Part shown: piece by piece, positions 1 through 5,474 of the stretch
Position numbering within the stretch: position 1 is the stretch's first letter
Layout of the letters: every line of letters starts with the position of its first letter
Assembly: GCA_016211245.1 (NCBI GenBank)
Contig: JACQSQ010000062.1
Coordinates: forward strand, 1 to 11,270
DNA length: 11,270 nt
Direction of reading: 5' to 3'
Source: Candidatus Woesearchaeota archaeon
GTDB lineage: Archaea; Nanobdellota; Nanobdellia; Woesearchaeales; GW2011-AR4
The notes under the pieces: model-generated
Told to the model about the DNA's origin: nothing
The model's database searches: none
The model's input: the letters and a program-made list of their open reading frames with translations, nothing else
Program-made: the position numbers and the translations under genes

Positions 1-11
1 GGGAAGGGCTT

Positions 12-37
12 AGGATTATTTTATTTATCCTTTTTTT
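12..37 (+). terminator. possible hairpin/T-run terminator of an upstream gene
   Basis: AGGAT at 12-16 can pair with ATCCT at 27-31 across a 10-nt loop, and a run of seven T follows at 31-37. A short stem plus U-tract fits transcription termination for a gene lying left of the window, and in archaea a T-run alone can be enough. The stem is weak and AT-rich. No upstream coding sequence can be verified, so this is tentative. Confidence 0.3.
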
Positions 38-190
38 AATTTAAGCGTTATTTATTAATATTGCAAAAATCCTCAAACAAGCCGAGTATTGTTTTGCTTT
101 ATAGTTTATTGATTTTTGTTAATGTTCAGCGTTAATGGAATTTCTATTAAATGATGTGGGCACGATTCTAAGACAGTGTACACCATATAT

Positions 191-207
191 CGCAACCTTT
201 ATATATT
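191..207 (+). promoter_or_regulatory. archaeal promoter (BRE + TATA) of the coiled-coil protein gene
   Basis: TTTATATATT at 198-207 is a strong archaeal TATA box, preceded by a BRE-like CGCAACC at 191-197. Its centre lies about 34 nt before the ATG at 236, predicting a transcription start near 228 and a leader of only about 8 nt. The rest of 1-190 shows no gene, only AT-rich sequence and the possible terminator near the left edge. Confidence 0.6.
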
Positions 208-235
208 AGTTATTACTACTTAGTGGCGATAATAA

Positions 236-2044
236 ATGACATTAGCTGGATTATATAAAGTTGCAACTTTGCGCCCAGATACTGATAACATGGGGGGAGT
301 TCGTACTATATTGAGGTCTCTAGACGCTAGGCTTAAAAGAAATCCACGTTTGTTTCCAGGCACCCACGCAACTTACGATCGTGAGAGGGGATTAATAATT
401 GTAAGTAAACGAGAGTCTGTTCCTGATGAGGCATTAAGGGCTACTCTAGTTGATTATGTAAATAAGTCTCGTATAAGACTGAGTATTGTTAATTTCGGCA
501 GCTCACCACCCAATCATCCTGAAAAGAATGAAGCAACAGACGCGGTATTAGCGCCAAGAGATGGCGTATCTAGGGGCGAAGATTATGAGAGATTTTATTT
601 AGCTTCTCAAATGGCAGTAGAAGTTCTTAGAGCCGACCTTAGCAGTTCAGTAGTTGCAAGACTACAACTCGAAGGAAGGGTAGAAAAACTTGAAAGCGGA
701 ATATCAAGATTAAGTGAACAAAATCAAGGTTTGCACAGAGAAATCCGACGCTACCGAGCAGAGGAAGAGAGATTACTACAAGCACAGCACCAGCTAGCAA
801 TTGATAGGGGACTTATCAGTAAGAAAGGGTTTGAGGTTGTGGAAGTTCCCTACGAGCCAATAACATCTTCAAAAATAAATGCTGATTTTGTACAACGACT
901 TAAAAAAATAGAATTTCCACGGTTAGAGCAATTAATTTCTCGATACGAATCCCTAATGGCACCTTTGCACAAGGAGAGCGGCTTTGATACTGAAAGCTTA
1001 AGGCAAGCCATGGACTTAGCAGGAACACCATTCGAGAGAATGCAGGAATACCAAGATATAAAAGGGCAATACGATTTAGCCAAGAAGGCGGTTGCGGCAG
1101 CCCAAGAGAATCCGCTGATAGAAGTTGGTGCTCAAGCAAGAGAAATACTGCAAAGATTTGGGGCATTGCAAAGACGCTATGACGAAACAGTCAAGCTTGT
1201 TGAGCAATTTAGGGATGTTCTTAGAGACACACAAGTTCATTATTTATTGACCAGTTCTGCAGCTGATAATACTCATAGGGTTAGCTTAACGCTGCCAATA
1301 AAGTACAGAAGTCCTGAAGAGAGATATTCGACATTTCTTGAAAATTCGTTAGTGGCCCATGTTCATGACGAGCTGGTAAATCTGACAGAAACTGTAAAAG
1401 GCGATGTCGAGAGAACAAACAATAATGATATGGTGCAGTACGATTTGAAGATTCCGACATCAGGGGCAGATCCACAAAGGCTTAGAGACATACAACGAAT
1501 GCTGCGCGAAGCAATTTATCACTCGCAAACAAAATACGTTTTCTCGCAGCTTGGATTGAGGATAGACATAGTAAGCGAAACAAATACAGACGGATTGCCG
1601 CTTGAAAACAGGGTTGCTGCAGCAGACACAACATCAAAGAGAGCAACAACTAGAGAGCGGGGCAGAACCTACAAAGGAAAAGATATGCCTTCTGATGTGC
1701 AACAGTGCTATGCATCACTAGCTGCATGTGCAAGAGAGCTTGGATACTCCATTAGCGACGACCCAAGGCAATTTATAGGCCAAATTTATGATTTGAGAAC
1801 AGTGCTGCTTATTCCAGCTTTGGCAATCGCAATAGGAAATAATCTGGAAGGCACAAAGAGAGCAGACGCATTCAAAAGAGTTTCATCACTCATGCCCCAG
1901 AATCTAGTCGAGTATTTCCAAAATGTCCTAGCTAAAGGTCCAAGTAACCTCGGAGACAGCTATATGGGAGTTTTAATGAAGCATGGCCAGATAGAAAAAC
2001 CCGGGAGAGGTATTTACAAACAAAGCGCTCAACTTAGAAAATAA
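236..2044 (+). CDS. large coiled-coil protein of unknown function
   Basis: I do not recognise the family of this 602-aa protein. An in-frame TAA directly precedes the ATG, so the start cannot lie further upstream. Residues 1-90 look like a small alpha/beta domain. Residues about 137-187 form a heptad-rich, strongly charged coiled coil, and 215-335 are again helical and charged. Residues 333-450 read as mixed strand/helix. After a polar linker (about 455-485), the C-terminus is helical and ends in a GRGIYK segment at 590-595 that resembles the wing of a winged helix. There is no signal peptide or convincing membrane segment; the one hydrophobic stretch (521-533) looks like a buried helix. The coiled coil suggests oligomerisation or a scaffold. 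It begins a two-gene unit, with the next start 1 nt after its stop. A structural or nucleic-acid-binding role is inference only. Confidence 0.85.
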   Translation: MTLAGLYKVATLRPDTDNMGGVRTILRSLDARLKRNPRLFPGTHATYDRERGLIIVSKRESVPDEALRATLVDYVNKSRIRLSIVNFGSSPPNHPEKNEATDAVLAPRDGVSRGEDYERFYLASQMAVEVLRADLSSSVVARLQLEGRVEKLESGISRLSEQNQGLHREIRRYRAEEERLLQAQHQLAIDRGLISKKGFEVVEVPYEPITSSKINADFVQRLKKIEFPRLEQLISRYESLMAPLHKESGFDTESLRQAMDLAGTPFERMQEYQDIKGQYDLAKKAVAAAQENPLIEVGAQAREILQRFGALQRRYDETVKLVEQFRDVLRDTQVHYLLTSSAADNTHRVSLTLPIKYRSPEERYSTFLENSLVAHVHDELVNLTETVKGDVERTNNNDMVQYDLKIPTSGADPQRLRDIQRMLREAIYHSQTKYVFSQLGLRIDIVSETNTDGLPLENRVAAADTTSKRATTRERGRTYKGKDMPSDVQQCYASLAACARELGYSISDDPRQFIGQIYDLRTVLLIPALAIAIGNNLEGTKRADAFKRVSSLMPQNLVEYFQNVLAKGPSNLGDSYMGVLMKHGQIEKPGRGIYKQSAQLRK

Positions 2045-2045
2045 A

Positions 2046-3488
2046 ATGGCAAAAACAACAATTACAGCAGAGCAGCTTGTACAGCGTGAAGATTTTAATG
2101 TAGATCCAGTATATGAAATTATAAGAAGGCAAAAGATGGATCCGCAGGAGCTTTCCACTGGTAATATTAGATTCATCCTTAAAGCTTTACGGGAAGGCAG
2201 TGTGGCAGGCTTAGAGGAGGCAGTTGATAGGTCAGAATTGCCAGATAGGCTTGTTCTCAGATTTGTAGTACCAAACAGCAAAAAAGAGTTGTATGTATTG
2301 GCAACAGGCAAGACCCATTTAGATGCAATGAGCAGCGCACAAACCTACACGCTTGATGATGTCTTAAGGGAATTTGAAGGAGTTGCCATAGTTCCTACAG
2401 ATCCTGTAGTTAAGAAACCATCTGATGGTAGACCAAGAACTCCTACAGGGCCTGGGAAACCGCCAAAACCAGGAAAACACTATGAAGCGCAAATTCATGC
2501 AGAACTATTTGATTATCTGAGAGCGCACAAGCACGAATTGGTTAGTGAGTTGTTTAGCGAACCATCTGATGATTCAAAGTACATAAGCCACAATACCAGA
2601 TTATTAAGGCAAATCCTTACCCCTGGACTTTTAGCGCAAATAAGGGACCTTGGCTGCGAAGTTGATGCAATGAGCTTGCTTGGCTTCATGCATAAAATAG
2701 TTGCAAAAAGGAACAAAAGAGTTAGAAGAGAAGTTCAGGAATACTTAGCTGGCGGCAAGACTTTTTTGCATGGGTTTGATTACAGACAGCTGCAAACTAT
2801 AGAGCAGGTGCCAAACGCAATCAGATGGGTAGTTCAACATAGGGATGATCCTTCAAGAGATATAGCTTTCTATGCGACATGCCTTAGTTATTTGTTAAGA
2901 GATAAACCCATAGAATCTAAAGTTAAGGGAAGAGTAGTAGCTTTGGCAAATGATTATGAAAGGGCAAGATTGCACCCCATTTCTCAAAGACTGCCTGATA
3001 AATTTACAATAGATGAGTATGTCACGACTGCAACAGAAGAATTTTTGAGAAATAGGGGAGATTATCATCAAGGAACAATTGTTAGGCTATTCCAGGGATT
3101 TTTTGTTACAGAACGAGTCAAAGACTGCGATCGTTTTGTGCCGGAAATAATGGGACCTGTGGCTGCTGCAAATTATTTGATAGTTAATTTTGACGATGTT
3201 AATGGCATTGTGAAAGCTGCTTATCAAAGAATTCAGCAAGGTGAAGTAAGAGAAGGAACAAGGCAGCAATATGGAAAACTTTACGAACAGATAGTCAATA
3301 GAAAATTCAGATTGACTCCAGACAGTCTGGAGCAGCTCAAAAGAGCAGTTAATGCGAACTTGACACATAAAGAAACAGCAGAACTTGGAAGCATGGCACA
3401 AAAAGGAGAGGTAATCGGAGAAAATTACAGGGCAGAGATTATAAGGACTTATTTAATGGTAAAAGGAAAAGACTTGGCCAGACGCTGA
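2046..3488 (+). CDS. uncharacterised two-domain helical protein
   Basis: This 480-aa protein is not recognised. Residues 1-118 form an N-terminal domain containing a beta-rich patch (about 67-90) between helices. Residues about 121-145 are a proline/glycine/lysine-rich linker, and about 146-480 are almost entirely helical and rich in Arg, Lys and Glu. No catalytic signature, Walker motif, signal peptide or membrane segment is visible. The ATG follows the upstream stop by a single nucleotide with no Shine-Dalgarno sequence, so translation is probably coupled and the two products are likely partners. The basic helical C-terminal domain would suit nucleic-acid or protein binding, but that is inference. 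It ends 45 nt from the convergent glycosylase-like gene. Confidence 0.85.
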   Translation: MAKTTITAEQLVQREDFNVDPVYEIIRRQKMDPQELSTGNIRFILKALREGSVAGLEEAVDRSELPDRLVLRFVVPNSKKELYVLATGKTHLDAMSSAQTYTLDDVLREFEGVAIVPTDPVVKKPSDGRPRTPTGPGKPPKPGKHYEAQIHAELFDYLRAHKHELVSELFSEPSDDSKYISHNTRLLRQILTPGLLAQIRDLGCEVDAMSLLGFMHKIVAKRNKRVRREVQEYLAGGKTFLHGFDYRQLQTIEQVPNAIRWVVQHRDDPSRDIAFYATCLSYLLRDKPIESKVKGRVVALANDYERARLHPISQRLPDKFTIDEYVTTATEEFLRNRGDYHQGTIVRLFQGFFVTERVKDCDRFVPEIMGPVAAANYLIVNFDDVNGIVKAAYQRIQQGEVREGTRQQYGKLYEQIVNRKFRLTPDSLEQLKRAVNANLTHKETAELGSMAQKGEVIGENYRAEIIRTYLMVKGKDLARR

Positions 3489-3502
3489 TTTCTTTAATCT
3501 TT

Positions 3503-3527
3503 AAAAAAATAAAATTTGTAAATTTTT
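3503..3527. terminator. convergent intergenic A/T tracts, likely bidirectional termination
   Basis: The 45-nt gap between two convergent genes contains A7 at 3503-3509, which reads as a U-tract for the minus-strand glycosylase-like gene. T5 at 3523-3527 does the same for the plus-strand operon. AAAATTT at 3511-3517 is an inverted match to AAATTTT at 3520-3526, but the stem is pure A/T and weak. Archaeal RNA polymerase terminates at T-rich tracts, so the assignment is plausible but not proven. Confidence 0.4.
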
Positions 3528-3533
3528 GGTAGT

Positions 3534-4013
3534 TTAATAGCTCAATTTAACAACATTAAGTCTGTTAGGAGCTCCACCAGTAGGATGTGTTACTCTTGCT
3601 ACAACTCCAAATTTCCCATAATTAACAGGACTAGGGCCAATATATAGGCCGCTTTCATCCCCAACAAAAAGTCCTTTTTTCTCATCAAATCTGAAAGTTC
3701 CTGCTATTTCCCTACTGTATATACTATTACCCCCATACGACACTTCTGTTATTGTTACCAAGCCAGATTTATCGCCACTATGCGCAGTTATCACTGGAAT
3801 TGGTCCACGTCTGCTTGCAAAAACGTCTACTTTGCCTGCTTCCTGATTAAAAACATCTTTGCCTCTGCCTTCATGCGGCGCATTATATGGCTCTGCTTCT
3901 ACTATTGTTCCTGCTCTAATATCACTGGGGCTAACAAAATCAACTATAATCATGCCTTGCAAATCTTTAGCAACTTGTGATGCAGGTCTTTCAAAAAATT
4001 TCCTATCTATCAT
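3534..4013 (-). CDS. AAG/MPG-like alkyladenine DNA glycosylase (short, divergent)
   Basis: The N-terminus matches the Pur_DNA_glyco (AAG/MPG) pattern. FFERPASQVAKDLQG at 6-20 corresponds to the family's FF/Y-R-x-A-x-DLLG. TIVEAEPY at 36-43 corresponds to the IVEtEAY active-site strand, giving E41 as the likely catalytic glutamate and Y43 as the base-stacking tyrosine; H47 may match the family's active-site histidine. Residues 60-95 align loosely with the central VYxxYG...LiRAxeP strands, and the end (134-157) with the closing strand. At 159 aa it is shorter than usual (about 185-300). I cannot find the usual NGPGkL segment or the conserved Asn of the 'clNv' strand. Family members excise alkylated purines in base-excision repair. 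Substrate and activity are uncertain here, and a non-enzymatic or retargeted relative is possible. It has its own promoter, downstream of the helicase-methyltransferase unit on the same strand. Confidence 0.6.
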   Translation of the reverse strand: MIDRKFFERPASQVAKDLQGMIIVDFVSPSDIRAGTIVEAEPYNAPHEGRGKDVFNQEAGKVDVFASRRGPIPVITAHSGDKSGLVTITEVSYGGNSIYSREIAGTFRFDEKKGLFVGDESGLYIGPSPVNYGKFGVVARVTHPTGGAPNRLNVVKLSY

Positions 4014-4035
4014 TAAGTAAAGTAATGCACAACCA

Positions 4036-4050
4036 TTTTTAAAACTTTCG
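4036..4050 (-). promoter_or_regulatory. TATA/BRE of the glycosylase-like gene
   Basis: On the minus strand, CGAAAG (BRE-like, 4050-4045) sits directly before TTTTAAAAA (TATA-like, 4044-4036), whose centre is 27 nt upstream of the ATG at 4013. This predicts a leaderless transcript. The gene could therefore be expressed independently of the upstream minus-strand pair, although the 60-nt gap also allows read-through. Confidence 0.55.
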
Positions 4051-4073
4051 GATTTTACTACTTTAAAATAGTA

Positions 4074-5474
4074 TTAAGAAACTACAATCAATCTATCAAC
4101 GAGTCCTCTAACTTGGCCAACCTTCAATCTTAGTTCATAGTGCCGCAATACCCTGTATATAACTGCGCGGTAAACAGGGTTATCAGTTCCTTCGATTTCA
4201 GCCCTGATATTGGCTAATGTTCCTGGCTTGTCTGTTGCAAAATCCGCAGCATAACTCTGCACTGCTTTGTTGATTAATATTGCGCCGGCAACCTCCTCAG
4301 GCCTAAAAGATCTTGGGTCAATGCCTTCACAGACTTTTAACAAGCCGCGCCTCCAATCATAACTTATGTCTGTGTCAGGAACCCTAAACCTACATTTTCC
4401 CAAATATCTTCTAATGGAGCCTTTGCCACCCATTGTCACTTCACCCAGCAGCTTAAATTCATCCGGAGTAAGCTTGTGTATGTTAAGCGCAACAAGCATG
4501 TCTCCAATATCACTGCCGCCGTCTGCAAACATATATAAAACTTTCAGCCCATTTTCATTTGCAATAGTCTCCAGCAGCCTAATCTTCTCTTCTTCAGTTG
4601 TCCCTTTTTTGCCAATTTCGCTGGCGAGAGTCATAACTCTTGATTTTACAGGCTCATCAAGCAATTCATAAAATCCATTAAACCATTTAGTGCCATATAG
4701 CCTCTGAAGCCTTCTTTGCATGTGGTAGTGGCTTCCCTCTTGAGTTCTGTGGTGGACAAATTCTTCCTTGTCAATATTAAAATATTTCAGAAAATTTTCC
4801 AGATTGAATCTTCTTGATTCCCTGAATCTCGGGAACATATCTAAGAAGATGTTGCCCCCTTCATTAGCCAGTCTCTTGTCTGAGGCAATCTCTGCAACTT
4901 GCGCTTTCAATCCGTCAGGCAATGCTCCGATAAAAAGTTCTTTTATGATATATGGATTATGCGCTACTATGCTTGTGATCCCGATTCTGGAAAACCCTTC
5001 AATCCCCTCCAAAAAACTCAAATCTGCAGCGCCATATAAATAGCCGCTCAGCTCATGGCTTCTTTCAAGCAAATCGATAATTCCCCGAATAACAAAACTA
5101 TATGGCCCAAGATCCTCTTCCCCTTTCACAAATGCCTTAGCGCTTGGATCCCAAGATGTTAGGAAGCCCTCGAGAGTGTAAAGCGGATTGTACTTGCTCT
5201 GGTCGAATGCTGCTACAAATTCCACTGCAATTCTTGGGGCAGAGTTTATAGCGCACTGGAGAAAGAGGTAATCTCTAATTCTTTGCTGCTCTTTGGCTTC
5301 TAAACCGCTTTGCTCCAAGACAGATCTGATCTCAGGAGGGGGTGATAAAGTTTCACCTGATGCATATTCGGTGAAAGCATCTTCGAATTTTCTAACAGCC
5401 ATCCTTCCTACACCAGAGAGTTCTAAGTGCATCAATTGTGCCCTTTCCTCAAGACTCAAAAATTTATTTGCCAT
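4074..5474 (-). CDS. uncharacterised helical partner of the SNF2-methyltransferase protein
   Basis: This 466-aa protein is not recognised. The ATG at 5474 is chosen because it overlaps the 3' end of the helicase gene by 11 nt, a typical translational-coupling arrangement. The frame stays open upstream to 5705, but that stretch lies inside the helicase gene and reads like a shadow. Composition suggests an all-helical soluble protein. Residues 1-75 contain charged helices (an SGVGR motif at 20-24). Residues 140-215 are more hydrophobic. A His/Arg-rich patch (HHRTQEGSHYHMQRR, 241-255) is the most distinctive local feature and could bind metal or nucleic acid. No known catalytic motif, Walker box or membrane segment is visible. 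Tight overlap with the helicase gene argues for a shared complex or pathway. Confidence 0.85.
   Translation of the reverse strand: MANKFLSLEERAQLMHLELSGVGRMAVRKFEDAFTEYASGETLSPPPEIRSVLEQSGLEAKEQQRIRDYLFLQCAINSAPRIAVEFVAAFDQSKYNPLYTLEGFLTSWDPSAKAFVKGEEDLGPYSFVIRGIIDLLERSHELSGYLYGAADLSFLEGIEGFSRIGITSIVAHNPYIIKELFIGALPDGLKAQVAEIASDKRLANEGGNIFLDMFPRFRESRRFNLENFLKYFNIDKEEFVHHRTQEGSHYHMQRRLQRLYGTKWFNGFYELLDEPVKSRVMTLASEIGKKGTTEEEKIRLLETIANENGLKVLYMFADGGSDIGDMLVALNIHKLTPDEFKLLGEVTMGGKGSIRRYLGKCRFRVPDTDISYDWRRGLLKVCEGIDPRSFRPEEVAGAILINKAVQSYAADFATDKPGTLANIRAEIEGTDNPVYRAVIYRVLRHYELRLKVGQVRGLVDRLIVVS

Noticed and set aside
1..235. End of an upstream protein gene at the left edge
   Set aside because: A TAG at 11-13 could close a frame, but only a few codons are visible, so no gene can be supported.
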